From: Geobacter sp. SVR | Lineage (GTDB): Bacteria > Desulfobacterota > Desulfuromonadia > Geobacterales > Pseudopelobacteraceae | Assembly: GCF_016865365.1 (NCBI RefSeq) | Contig: NZ_AP024469.1 | Coordinates: forward strand, 921,001-985,000 | Direction of reading: 5' to 3' | DNA length: 64,000 bases | Part shown: piece by piece, positions 7,370 to 15,550 of the stretch | How positions within the stretch are numbered: position 1 is the first letter of the stretch | How the letters are laid out: the number at the start of each line of letters is the position of its first letter | The notes under the pieces: model-generated | Seen by the model: the letters and a program-made list of their open reading frames with translations, nothing else | What the model was told of the DNA's origin: nothing | Databases searched by the model: none | Program-made: the position numbers and the translations under genes

Positions 7370-9322
7370 ATGAAAACATTCCTCGCCGCGGTCCTGTTCC
7401 TGGTCCTTGCCCTTGCCCTGGTTTCAGCGGCAGCGGCCCAGGACGTCACACCGGCCTATCCCCCTCTGCCGTCAGGCTATTCCTCCATCAGAGTATTCGA
7501 CAATCAGGGGCGCTTCGTCGGCCGGATTCTGCCGGAGAAACGCTACTGGGTTTCCATCGATCGCATCCCGTTTTTCCTGCAGCGGGCCGTGGTGGCGGTC
7601 GAAGACGCCCGTTTTTTCGAGCATGGCGGAATCGATGTGCGCGGGATCGCACGGGCGCTGGTCAAGGATGTGGTCAAGGGAAGGCTGGCCGAAGGGGGAT
7701 CGACCATCACCCAGCAGCTGATCAAGAACAAGTACCTTTCCGGCGAAAAGACCATCGAGCGGAAGTTCGAGGAAGCCCGCCTGGCCATGGAGTTCGAGAA
7801 GAAATACTCCAAGAAGCAGATCCTGGAGATGTACTTCAACGAGATCTATTACGGGAACGGCGCCTGGGGAATCGCCCAGGCGGCCCGGCTGTATTTCGAC
7901 AAGAACCCGGAAGAGCTGAATGAAGCCGAATGCGCCCTGCTGGCAGGGGTGCAGAAAAATCCGGCCCGCTACAATCCCCTGGGAAAGGCCACGTACGTCA
8001 CGGGAAGGCGCGACGTGGTGCTCAAGCGGATGGTGGAACTGGAGATGATCACCTCCCGGCAGCGGCAGAAGCTGCAGTCCAATCCGCCCGCCATCATCAA
8101 GCCGGGGCAGGCACAACAGTACCTGACCCATGTCCGCGGCAAGCTGATCGAGCGCTATGGGGCGGATATCATCGAGCAGGGGGGGCTGGAGGTGACGACC
8201 GCGATGGATCTGAATCTGCAGACACAGGCGGAGCAGGCCCTGCGCGACGGCGTCAGGCGCATCTCTCCCGAGCTGCAGGGTGCCCTGGTCTGCCTTGATC
8301 CGATCACCGGCGATGTCCTGGCCGCCGCCGGGGGAGTCGATGCTGCCGCCAATTCTTATAACCGCGCCTTTTCCGCCAGACGGCAGCCCGGCTCCTCGAT
8401 CAAGCCGCTGATCTACGCTGCGGCCCTGGAGAAGGGGTACACGGCCAGCAGCATCTGGGACGACACGCCAGTGGCCTACAACCGCGGCAACAACGAAACC
8501 TGGAAACCGCTGAACTACGGCAAGGAGCGCTTCGGAGAGCTTTCGCTCCGGCAGGCCCTGGCACATTCCAACAACGTCATCACCGTAAAGCTGCTGGAGG
8601 CGATCGGTGTCCCCTATTTCACCGAGTTCACCGGAAAGATGGGGCTGCCGTTGCGGCCGCAGAACGGACTCTCCCTGGCCCTGGGAACCGACGAAGTCAG
8701 CTTGAGCGAACTGGTGACCGCCTATACGCCCCTGGCCACCGGAGGCCTGAGATCCGAAGCGCGGACCATCGTGCGCATTTACGACCGCCGCCGCCAGACC
8801 TGGACCGAGAACCCGCCTTTAGTCGCTCCGGTCCTCTCCCCGGCTGTCGCCTTTGTCACCACCCAGATGCTGAAGGACGTCATGACCTACGGCACCGCCA
8901 AGGGGCTCAGGAAATTCAGCCAGGAGCGCCCCGCAGCCGGGAAGACCGGCACCACCGACGATTATCGTGATGCCTGGTTCGTCGGCTATACCCCCCGGAT
9001 GGTAACCGGCGTCTGGGTTGGGCACGACAAGCCCCGTCCGGGAGGGAAAGGCTTTACCGGCGGAGCAGTGGCGGCCCCCATCTGGGAGCGCTTCATGCGC
9101 AAGGCCCTGGCTTCCAAACCGGCCGTGGATTTCGCCAAACCCGACATGGTGGTGTCAGTTTCCATCGATCCCGCGACCGGTCTGCTGGCGACGGCGGATT
9201 GCCCCGTCAAGCGCGAGGAATACTACATCGCCGGAACCGAACCGAGCGAGTACTGCCACAAGCACGGCGAAGCCCCACCGCAGCCGGACAAGGTCGAAGC
9301 CGCGGTAACCACGCCCCCCTGA
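7370..9322 (+). CDS. class A penicillin-binding protein (PBP1A-like)
   Basis: A bifunctional peptidoglycan synthase of 650 aa. An N-terminal hydrophobic signal/anchor (residues 1-24) is followed by a GT51 transglycosylase domain with the catalytic VEDARFFEHGGID (about 75-88) and GGSTITQQLIKN. The transpeptidase domain has its Ser in GSSIKP (about 341), the SNN motif in LAHSNNVITVK (about 400) and KTGTT (about 524). It polymerises and crosslinks glycan strands in the periplasm. The start is ambiguous: ATG 7370 lacks a clear Shine-Dalgarno, and a TTG at 7346 is an in-frame alternative. The 7045-7369 gap upstream holds nothing else recognisable. Confidence 0.9.
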   Translation: MKTFLAAVLFLVLALALVSAAAAQDVTPAYPPLPSGYSSIRVFDNQGRFVGRILPEKRYWVSIDRIPFFLQRAVVAVEDARFFEHGGIDVRGIARALVKDVVKGRLAEGGSTITQQLIKNKYLSGEKTIERKFEEARLAMEFEKKYSKKQILEMYFNEIYYGNGAWGIAQAARLYFDKNPEELNEAECALLAGVQKNPARYNPLGKATYVTGRRDVVLKRMVELEMITSRQRQKLQSNPPAIIKPGQAQQYLTHVRGKLIERYGADIIEQGGLEVTTAMDLNLQTQAEQALRDGVRRISPELQGALVCLDPITGDVLAAAGGVDAAANSYNRAFSARRQPGSSIKPLIYAAALEKGYTASSIWDDTPVAYNRGNNETWKPLNYGKERFGELSLRQALAHSNNVITVKLLEAIGVPYFTEFTGKMGLPLRPQNGLSLALGTDEVSLSELVTAYTPLATGGLRSEARTIVRIYDRRRQTWTENPPLVAPVLSPAVAFVTTQMLKDVMTYGTAKGLRKFSQERPAAGKTGTTDDYRDAWFVGYTPRMVTGVWVGHDKPRPGGKGFTGGAVAAPIWERFMRKALASKPAVDFAKPDMVVSVSIDPATGLLATADCPVKREEYYIAGTEPSEYCHKHGEAPPQPDKVEAAVTTPP

Positions 9323-9516
9323 TCGTCTCATTCCGGCTCTTGCCTCGAACGAGCTTGACTCCAATGCTTCCAATGTAATAATACTGAAATTTAACAATAT
9401 TCGGCAGCGCTTCGCATGTCCCCGTCCCCCCTGTTCCTGGGATGGCGGAAGCTGGAGAAGTGCGAGCGCGCCGAATGAAATGCATTGCAGAATTTACATT
9501 ATGTGGAGGGGTGCTC

Positions 9517-11253
9517 ATGGTTAACCTGATATGGTCGGGTCTGGCGATGATCGTACTGTTGTCAGGCTGCGGCTGGGGCGGGACCCCGACCAGGCACAAC
9601 GATATTACACCGCTGACCTCGATGCAGATCTCGGCGGTATCCCCGACCATCGCACCGCTGACCTCCACCAAGCTGAGCGTGAAAGGCAATTACTCCGGTC
9701 TCTTTACCAGGGACATTACCGATTTGGCGACCTGGTCAAGCGATACGCCCGCCATAGCCGATTTCCTCACCGCCGGCAGCCCGAGCCGGGTGACTGCCCG
9801 CGCCTCGGGAACTGCCATACTGACGGCAAAGGTTGTAACCGCCACGGGAACCGTGACGGCCACCTTCTCGCTGACGATCAGCTCGGCCACCATTGACACC
9901 CTGACAATCTCTCCCGCAGCCCCCACCATTGCCAAAGGCCTTTCCACGCAATTTACCGCCAGCGGCCTCTTTTCGGACGGCACCACTCAGGATCTGACCT
10001 TCGACGCCGTCTGGAGTTCCAGCGCCCCTACCGTAGCCAGCGTGAGCAATGACCCCGCCAGCAAGGGGCTGGCCCAGGCCCTGACCGCCGGCACGACGAC
10101 CATTGCCGCCACCTTTGATGGGGTCAGCGGCACCACCCTGATGACGGTCACCGTCCCGGTCCTGCAGTCGATTTCGTTCGACCCGGCAGATCCCTCCCTC
10201 CTGAGTCTGTCCACCACCACGCTGAAAGCCACCGGGCATTATTCCGACGGCACCACGGCCGATATCACCAGTCAGGCCACCTGGACCTCGTCCCGGACCG
10301 ATTTCGCCACGGTTGCCGCCAACGGAGCGGTAAAGACCCTGGCGCCGGGCACGACCGCGATCAGCGCCAGCCTGGATGGCATCAGCGGAACCACGAACCT
10401 CAAGGTGACCGGTGGTATTCTGAACAGTATCGCGCTGGCCATCACGCCGAATCCGACCGGCTCCCGGCTGGTCCTCGGTACCGACGCCCGCCTGACGGCG
10501 ACCGGGACATTCACCAACAATGTTACCCGTGACATCACCGGCGCGGTGGACTGGTCGACAACCGATGCGGGCATCGCCACCGTAACCGTTCAGGGAGGCA
10601 ATCTGGCCCTGCTGAAGGCTTTGGCTGCGACACCGTCAATCACCGTGACCGCCGAATCGGGCACGGTGAGCGCCACGATCACTGTAAATATTACCGCTCC
10701 GTCACTGCTGTCGCTGGCAATCGCTCCAACCAGCCTGACCGCAATCACCGGAATCAGCGACCGTCTCACCGCGACCGCCACGTTCAGCGACGGCAGTACC
10801 CAGGATGTTACCCTCAACAGCACCTGGACATCCGATAATACCGCGGCAGCTTCGGTCAACAATAGCGATCTCGGCAAGGGAAAGGTCACCGGCGTTGCTG
10901 CCGGAACAGCGTTGGTCACCGCCGCTCTCGGCGACAAGTCGGCCACGGCCCAGGTTGTCGTGGTGGCACGTACCGTCCAGCGACTGACTATTTTCAGCCA
11001 GAACCAGGCTGTTGTAAGCTCGACGGTCGCTTCCGGGAAGCAGGTGGCATTCAACCTGATCGCCACTCTGAATGATGGTTCCACCAAAGATGTGACCGAA
11101 GATGCGGTCTGGAAAATAGACAATACAAAGATCGCCATTCTGGCCGACAGTCTGAATCAACCCGGCCAGGTCGTGGCAGTGGATGGCGGCCAGACGACTC
11201 TCACGGCCACCCTGGGGGGCCTGAGCACATCCATTACCGTAGTGGTGCCCTGA
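9517..11253 (+). CDS. lipoprotein with tandem Big2 immunoglobulin-like repeats
   Basis: A 578-aa secreted lipoprotein: the signal peptide ends in the lipobox LLSGC (Cys about residue 20). The rest consists of about six bacterial Ig-like group 2 repeats of roughly 85-95 aa. Each has the pattern A..tFSDGTTQDvT..atWtSs...aSVs..GkvtGvaaGtalVtA, and the chain ends ITVVVP. Such proteins are surface-exposed adhesin or scaffold proteins. ATG 9517 is supported by GGAGGG at 9505-9510. It is followed 53 nt downstream by an outer-membrane barrel gene, so the two may act together at the outer membrane. The ligand is unknown. Confidence 0.82.
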   Translation: MVNLIWSGLAMIVLLSGCGWGGTPTRHNDITPLTSMQISAVSPTIAPLTSTKLSVKGNYSGLFTRDITDLATWSSDTPAIADFLTAGSPSRVTARASGTAILTAKVVTATGTVTATFSLTISSATIDTLTISPAAPTIAKGLSTQFTASGLFSDGTTQDLTFDAVWSSSAPTVASVSNDPASKGLAQALTAGTTTIAATFDGVSGTTLMTVTVPVLQSISFDPADPSLLSLSTTTLKATGHYSDGTTADITSQATWTSSRTDFATVAANGAVKTLAPGTTAISASLDGISGTTNLKVTGGILNSIALAITPNPTGSRLVLGTDARLTATGTFTNNVTRDITGAVDWSTTDAGIATVTVQGGNLALLKALAATPSITVTAESGTVSATITVNITAPSLLSLAIAPTSLTAITGISDRLTATATFSDGSTQDVTLNSTWTSDNTAAASVNNSDLGKGKVTGVAAGTALVTAALGDKSATAQVVVVARTVQRLTIFSQNQAVVSSTVASGKQVAFNLIATLNDGSTKDVTEDAVWKIDNTKIAILADSLNQPGQVVAVDGGQTTLTATLGGLSTSITVVVP

Positions 11254-11306
11254 TGTGCAAGACCAGAGTGGAAAACTCATTTTCAGCCGTACCGAGAAAG
11301 GTTGAC

Positions 11307-11957
11307 ATGAAATCGATCTGCCGGACATTGATAGCCCTGTGCCTGCCGTTTTTGTTCTGCAGTCCGGCCAGCGCCCAGCATTCAGGCCCCTATGTGGGAG
11401 CCTTTGTGGGAGGCAATCTCCTGACAGCCTCCAAGAGCTCCGACAGCCAAGGCACCTTTGAGCTCAAATTCAATCCCGGGCTGATGGGCAGCGCCGTTCT
11501 GGGGTGGGATTTCGAGCCGGGCAATCCGGTGGGGGAAGGACGGATCGAGCTTGAGTACACCCATCGCAGCAATCCGCTTGACCAGGCGAGATTTGTCGAG
11601 GGAAGCGTCAAGAGCAGCGGCCATGTGGCGGCCGACAGCCTGTTGCTGAACTTTTACGGCGTTTACCGCGAAAACGGTTTCTGGTCCCCCTATATCGGGG
11701 CGGGTGCCGGTGCCGCCCGCATTGCAGCTTCCAATCTGCAGGTGACCGGCCAGCCGCTGGGAGACGGATCGGCCTTTGTCTTCGCCTACCAGGCAGCGGC
11801 CGGGGTAGACTTTGCGATGACTGACTCCCTCAGTCTGGATATTGGCTATCGTTTTTTCAACACGACCAAGCCCGACATTCCGGAAGCCGGAGGAGGCAGC
11901 TTGAAACTGGAGTATTTGAATCACAGTGCCGTTCTCGGACTGCGTTGGGGATTTTGA
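11307..11957 (+). CDS. outer-membrane beta-barrel protein
   Basis: A 216-aa protein with a cleavable signal peptide (cut near SPASAQ, residue 23). Alternating amphipathic strands typical of an 8-stranded OmpA/OprF-like barrel follow: GPYVGAFVGGN, RIELEYTHRS, LLLNFYGVYREN, WSPYIGAGAGAARI, LSLDIGYRFF, and a final AVLGLRWGF ending in Phe, the outer-membrane assembly signal. It lacks an OmpA peptidoglycan-binding domain. A GAAAGG ribosome site precedes ATG 11307. It is probably co-transcribed with the Big2 lipoprotein and ends at the terminator at 11981. Confidence 0.82.
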   Translation: MKSICRTLIALCLPFLFCSPASAQHSGPYVGAFVGGNLLTASKSSDSQGTFELKFNPGLMGSAVLGWDFEPGNPVGEGRIELEYTHRSNPLDQARFVEGSVKSSGHVAADSLLLNFYGVYRENGFWSPYIGAGAGAARIAASNLQVTGQPLGDGSAFVFAYQAAAGVDFAMTDSLSLDIGYRFFNTTKPDIPEAGGGSLKLEYLNHSAVLGLRWGF

Positions 11958-11980
11958 GCATCGCAGCATTGTCCGAATCA

Positions 11981-12007
11981 AAAGGCGGCCACCCGGCCGC
12001 CTTTGTT
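11981..12007 (+). terminator. intrinsic terminator
   Basis: The hairpin AAAGGCGGC-CACCCG-GCCGCCTTT is followed by a T-rich stretch. It lies 24 nt after the outer-membrane barrel stop codon. Confidence 0.8.
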
Positions 12008-12126
12008 GTTCATAACAATAATTATCTCCATCTGCTTTTTAGGTTTTACACTTTGATCAGGTTTTCAGCTTCTTACCCGTGGTCAGGACATCACCGATAT
12101 TCACGGCGAACCGCAACATGACCGGC

Positions 12127-13131
12127 TTATGCCATCATCCTGACCACCACCCGACCGCTGATTTCACCTTTGAGGATCGCTGCAATCTTTTCCTCCAGTC
12201 CATCCAGAGTTACTCCGGTTACCATCTCTTGCAACTGAGCCGGCTTCCATTCCCCGGCAAGCTTTTCCCATACCTGTAATCTGATATCCGTCGGGCATTT
12301 GACCGAATCGATGCCGATGAGACTGACCCCGCGCAATATAAAGGGATAGACATTTACGGGGAGTTCTGTTGATCCAACCAGGCCGCAACAGGTAACAGCG
12401 CCGCCGTAGCGGGTTGACTTGACAACTGCCACGAGGGTATCACCTCCAACGACATCCACACATCCAGCCCATCGCTCCTTCATCATCGGCCGCTCCGAAC
12501 CTGTTAAAACCTGATCGCGAGGTATGATCTCCGCCGCTCCGAGATTACGAAGAAACTGCTCATCGGCACTTTTCCCTGTAGAAGCCACTACCCGGTACCC
12601 TGCGCGGGCCAGAATTGCCACAGCAATGGCGCCGACTCCACCTGTTGCGCCGGTGACAAGGACATCGCCGTCTGAGGGGATGACTCCGGCCCGCTCAAGC
12701 TTCAACACCGATAGTGCGGCAGTAAATCCGGCGGTGCCAAGGGCCATGGCTTCCGCTTGGGTCAAACCATCAGGAAGTCGCACCGCCCAGCTCGACGGTA
12801 TGCGGATCAGCTCACCCCAACCGCCGTCCGTCTCCATTCCCAGGTCGTAACCAGTGATAACAACCGTGTCTCCGGCAGCAAAGACGCCACTTTCACACGA
12901 GAGCACTTCGCCGACCGCGTCTATGCCGGGAGTGTGCGGGAACTGCCGCGTGACCCCCGGGTGTCCCGTTGCCGAGAGGGCGTCTTTGTAGTTGAGTGAG
13001 GAGTAGCTGACTCGCACCACAAGATCTCCCTGCGGCAGGTCGTCGATGGACCGCTCCTTTATTTTCCGCACGAACTGCCCATCATTTGTTTTTTCGACTA
13101 CAAGTGCTTTGAACTGTGTTGGCGTTGCCAT
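12127..13131 (-). CDS. YhdH/AcuI-family NADPH-dependent oxidoreductase
   Basis: A zinc-independent medium-chain dehydrogenase/reductase of 334 aa. The N-terminal GroES-like domain contains SYSSLNYKDALSATG and HTPGIDAVGEV. The Rossmann fold has VLVTGATGGVGAIAVAILARAGY (about residues 150-172), and the C-terminus has the family pattern LRGVSLIGIDSVKCP. Characterised relatives include acrylyl-CoA reductase AcuI and E. coli YhdH, which reduce alpha,beta-unsaturated acyl compounds. ATG 13131 is chosen because GAGGAGGAG lies just upstream; a longer ORF to 13170 would overlap this site. A TetR gene precedes it on the same strand with an operator between them. Confidence 0.87.
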   Translation of the reverse strand: MATPTQFKALVVEKTNDGQFVRKIKERSIDDLPQGDLVVRVSYSSLNYKDALSATGHPGVTRQFPHTPGIDAVGEVLSCESGVFAAGDTVVITGYDLGMETDGGWGELIRIPSSWAVRLPDGLTQAEAMALGTAGFTAALSVLKLERAGVIPSDGDVLVTGATGGVGAIAVAILARAGYRVVASTGKSADEQFLRNLGAAEIIPRDQVLTGSERPMMKERWAGCVDVVGGDTLVAVVKSTRYGGAVTCCGLVGSTELPVNVYPFILRGVSLIGIDSVKCPTDIRLQVWEKLAGEWKPAQLQEMVTGVTLDGLEEKIAAILKGEISGRVVVRMMA

Positions 13132-13241
13132 GTCCTTGTCTCCTCCTCTATTTGTAGGTACCGCCGCCAAGAAGGTGGTGGTTGTGTGCTGGTTGCTTCA
13201 CCAGCAATGGGGCCTGCTTCAAGCGAACGTGCAGAGCCAAT

Positions 13242-13262
13242 AATTAGACCGATCGTCTAATT
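13242..13262. promoter_or_regulatory. candidate TetR operator upstream of the oxidoreductase
   Basis: AATTAGAC-CGATC-GTCTAATT is a perfect palindrome with 8-bp arms and a 5-nt spacer. It lies between the tetR stop codon and the oxidoreductase start. The 15-nt core TAGACCGATCGTCTA is identical to the site upstream of tetR at 13924-13938. Confidence 0.8.
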
Positions 13263-13276
13263 ATTGGCAAAAAAAA

Positions 13277-13912
13277 TCATCTGTGCAGCGCGGCGAAGAA
13301 AAAATCCGCAAAAAGGTCAAGCGCATCGGGAGTACCTTCCAACTTGGTCCGCAAAACCGCTCCTTCCCATCCAATCCAAAAAACAGTTGCCAATTGACGA
13401 CAGTCCGAAATTTCGGGGATTTCCCCGAGTTCTTTTGCTTCTTCGAGGCAAAGGGCGACACGATCCTGCCAGTCCTGAAAAACCGCTCCCAATTCTCTTC
13501 GGAAAGATTCAGGTAATGCCCCCATCTCCTGCCCCATATTTCCAACCAGGCAGCCCCGTTTATACTCATAACGTGCCATGCCGTTGCGCGCATCATCGGT
13601 GAAGGCTTGCAGCCGTTGCAACGGTTGCATAGTGGTATCAAGAAGAAAGCGATCCAGCTTTCGTGCAAAATAGGCGGCATAGCGCGTAAGCAATTCTGTT
13701 CCAAAGGCTTCTTTGCTACCGAAAAAATGATAAAAGGATCCTTTGGGTACACCAACGCGCCGGAGGATTTCATCAATTCCTGCTGAAGAAAAACCCTTCT
13801 CGGTTAAAACTTCCACTCCAGCCTGGAGGAGTAATTCCCGTGTTTCGCTGTAACCTCCGCCTTCTTTGGGAGGGCGACCGCGACGACGTGTTTGTTTCTC
13901 CATAGTTTCCAT
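13277..13912 (-). CDS. TetR-family regulator (AcuR/NemR-like)
   Basis: A 211-aa TetR repressor. A basic N-terminal tail (RRRGRPPKEGG) precedes the helix-turn-helix (residues 23-69: GFSSAGIDEILRRVGVPKGSFYHFFGSKEAFG). The ligand-binding domain contains the RGCLVGNMGQE segment with Cys121. An equivalent cysteine in NemR senses electrophiles; whether this one does is inference. Gene order (tetR then YhdH/AcuI oxidoreductase) and twin identical operators suggest it represses itself and the oxidoreductase, released by a reactive alpha,beta-unsaturated compound. Confidence 0.88.
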   Translation of the reverse strand: METMEKQTRRRGRPPKEGGGYSETRELLLQAGVEVLTEKGFSSAGIDEILRRVGVPKGSFYHFFGSKEAFGTELLTRYAAYFARKLDRFLLDTTMQPLQRLQAFTDDARNGMARYEYKRGCLVGNMGQEMGALPESFRRELGAVFQDWQDRVALCLEEAKELGEIPEISDCRQLATVFWIGWEGAVLRTKLEGTPDALDLFADFFFAALHR

Positions 13913-13923
13913 GCTTAATTATA

Positions 13924-13938
13924 TAGACCGATCGTCTA
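13924..13938. promoter_or_regulatory. candidate TetR operator upstream of tetR
   Basis: TAGAC-CGATC-GTCTA lies 12 nt upstream of the tetR start codon and is identical to the core of the site at 13242-13262, which supports autoregulation. The rest of the gap to the next gene (13939-14246) holds only an AT palindrome, TTTTAATTAAAA, at 14112-14123. Confidence 0.8.
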
Positions 13939-14246
13939 CTAAATGTCAACTTGAAAAATATATCCCCTTCAGCGCCTTAGGCGGCGTACTGGGTAAGCGC
14001 TGTGTACTTGGTACGAAGCCCGCTGAGCCTGCCGCGCAGGCTTGTTATTGTATACCCGATTGGTGAACCCGGCATGATTTTATTCTTGACTTTTTCAGTT
14101 TAGAAGGTCAGTTTTAATTAAAATAGTCGAGTTTTTATCTGATAGCTACGATGGAATCCGAAGCATGCGCACGAGGCGGGCCGGACTGTACCGGCGGTTT
14201 CAAAGCGTGTGGCCAATTATCTGCACACATCGAAAAGGAGGATGTC

Positions 14247-14840
14247 ATGAAACGCATTCTCGTATCCGTCAGCACCATCGTTGCACTGTTCCTGCCTGTA
14301 CTGGCGTCTGCCGATACGTGGAAAATCGATCCCGATCACTCCAACGTCGGCTTCAAAGTCCGCCATCTGATGGTGTCCAATGTCAAAGGAAGCTTCGAAA
14401 AGCATGCCGGCACGGTTGTGATCGACGACAGGGATATCGCCAAATCAAGGGTCGAGGTGACCATCGATACCGCTTCCATCAATACCAATGTCCGGAAACG
14501 GGATGATCATCTGCGCAGCCCCGATTTCCTGGACGTTGCCAAATACCCCTCCATGACCTTCGTATCCAGGAAGGTGGTCCGGGTGGGGGGCGACCGGCTC
14601 CAGGTCACCGGAGACCTGACCCTGCATGGCATTACCCGGGAGGTGGTCCTGGATGTGGAAGGGCTCACCGGAGAAAGCAGGGATCCCATGGGCAACATCA
14701 GGCGCGGAGCGTCGGCCAGCACCAGGATCAATCGCAAGGATTACGGGCTGACCTGGAACAAGGCCCTGGAAACGGGGGGCGTTGCCGTCGGCGAAGAGAT
14801 CGCCATAAGCCTTGAAATCGAGCTGATCAAGGCAAAGTAG
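14247..14840 (+). CDS. YceI-family periplasmic protein
   Basis: A 197-aa protein with a cleavable signal peptide (cut near ASA-DTWKIDPDHS). The YceI lipocalin-like domain shows all the usual blocks: WKIDPDHSNVGFKVRHLMVSNVKGSF, VEVTIDTASINTN, RDDHLRSPDFLDVAKYPSMTF, and GDLTLHGITREV, followed by INRKDYGLTWNKALETGG. Family members bind isoprenoid/polyprenyl lipids; in many bacteria their role is unclear. ATG 14247 follows AAAGGAGGAT at 14234-14242. It is monocistronic as far as can be seen. Confidence 0.9.
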   Translation: MKRILVSVSTIVALFLPVLASADTWKIDPDHSNVGFKVRHLMVSNVKGSFEKHAGTVVIDDRDIAKSRVEVTIDTASINTNVRKRDDHLRSPDFLDVAKYPSMTFVSRKVVRVGGDRLQVTGDLTLHGITREVVLDVEGLTGESRDPMGNIRRGASASTRINRKDYGLTWNKALETGGVAVGEEIAISLEIELIKAK

Positions 14841-14950
14841 GAAGGCCCGCCTGCCTGATTTTCTCCGCTACCCTGATTATTACGACTCCATTCCCGCGGG
14901 ACCATGCGGTACCGCGGGTAGGAGACCGACTGCCCGGGATCCTAACGACG

Positions 14951-15202
14951 ATGAATACAACATTGCTCATAATCGAAGACGATCGGGATCTCAGGAGAGG
15001 CATTTCCACCTATTTCAAGGATGGCGGTATAATCGCTCCGTACGGAACAAGAAAATCCAGAAATTGAAGAAACAGCTGCCCCGTCATTACCCCGCAGGAA
15101 CCTGCGAAAATTTTCCCCGCCGCATCCCATAATGGTCACAAGACAGAGGGCGCTTATATCCAGCTTCCCATGGCTTCTGCTAAATTTCCCCGCCTTTTTT
15201 AA
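14951..15202 (+). pseudogene. truncated response-regulator receiver remnant
   Basis: The frame starting at ATG 14951 reads MNTTLLIIEDDRDLRRGISTYFKDGG, the first beta-alpha unit of a receiver domain with its acidic pair. It closely resembles the N-terminus of the intact regulator at 18404 (VLTVEDDRNLRRGISAFLKDIG). After about residue 27 the similarity stops, and an unrelated tail of about 56 residues runs to a TAA at 15200. The phospho-acceptor Asp and everything after it are missing. It lies about 350 nt upstream of the sensor kinase. The 15203-15550 gap shows no further gene I can support. Confidence 0.6.
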
Positions 15203-15550
15203 TAATAGCTTAATATAATTACTGAAATGATTGATCAGTGGGTTTGATTATGCCATCTGCTTTGTCCAAAACCATGCGGTGCGTCTGTGGTGCCCCGGGA
15301 AGGCTTTCATTCTCATTTCGCGCAGGTGAGGGAAATGCTGGACGGCCACCAGTGATGAAGCTACTATGCCCCGCATAACATCAAGGTGCTCTCTGTGGCG
15401 GTTCGTTTCCGGCTCTTGCGGCATGCTGTCATATGCTTTCGGCGACGGCGGCCCGGTCACTGGTGCTCCGCGATTGCATTCCTTGATTTGATGAAGCTGG
15501 AACGCGTTGATCACGGTACAGGTGGTCAATATCGGAAACAGGGGGAATGG

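Noticed and set aside
7128-7379. 83-aa minus-strand ORF between the ACT gene and the PBP gene
   Set aside because: No ribosome site or homology; it overlaps the PBP start.
9690-11138. Several antisense ORFs of 80-180 aa inside the Big2 lipoprotein gene
   Set aside because: They mirror the codon periodicity of the sense gene, which has a lipobox and clear Ig repeats.
12079-12279. 66-aa plus-strand ORF over the end of the oxidoreductase gene
   Set aside because: Antisense to the C-terminus of a clear YhdH/AcuI gene; no ribosome site.
15248-15529. 93-aa minus-strand ORF upstream of the large sensor kinase
   Set aside because: Weak start context and no domain; it may be a remnant but cannot be supported.
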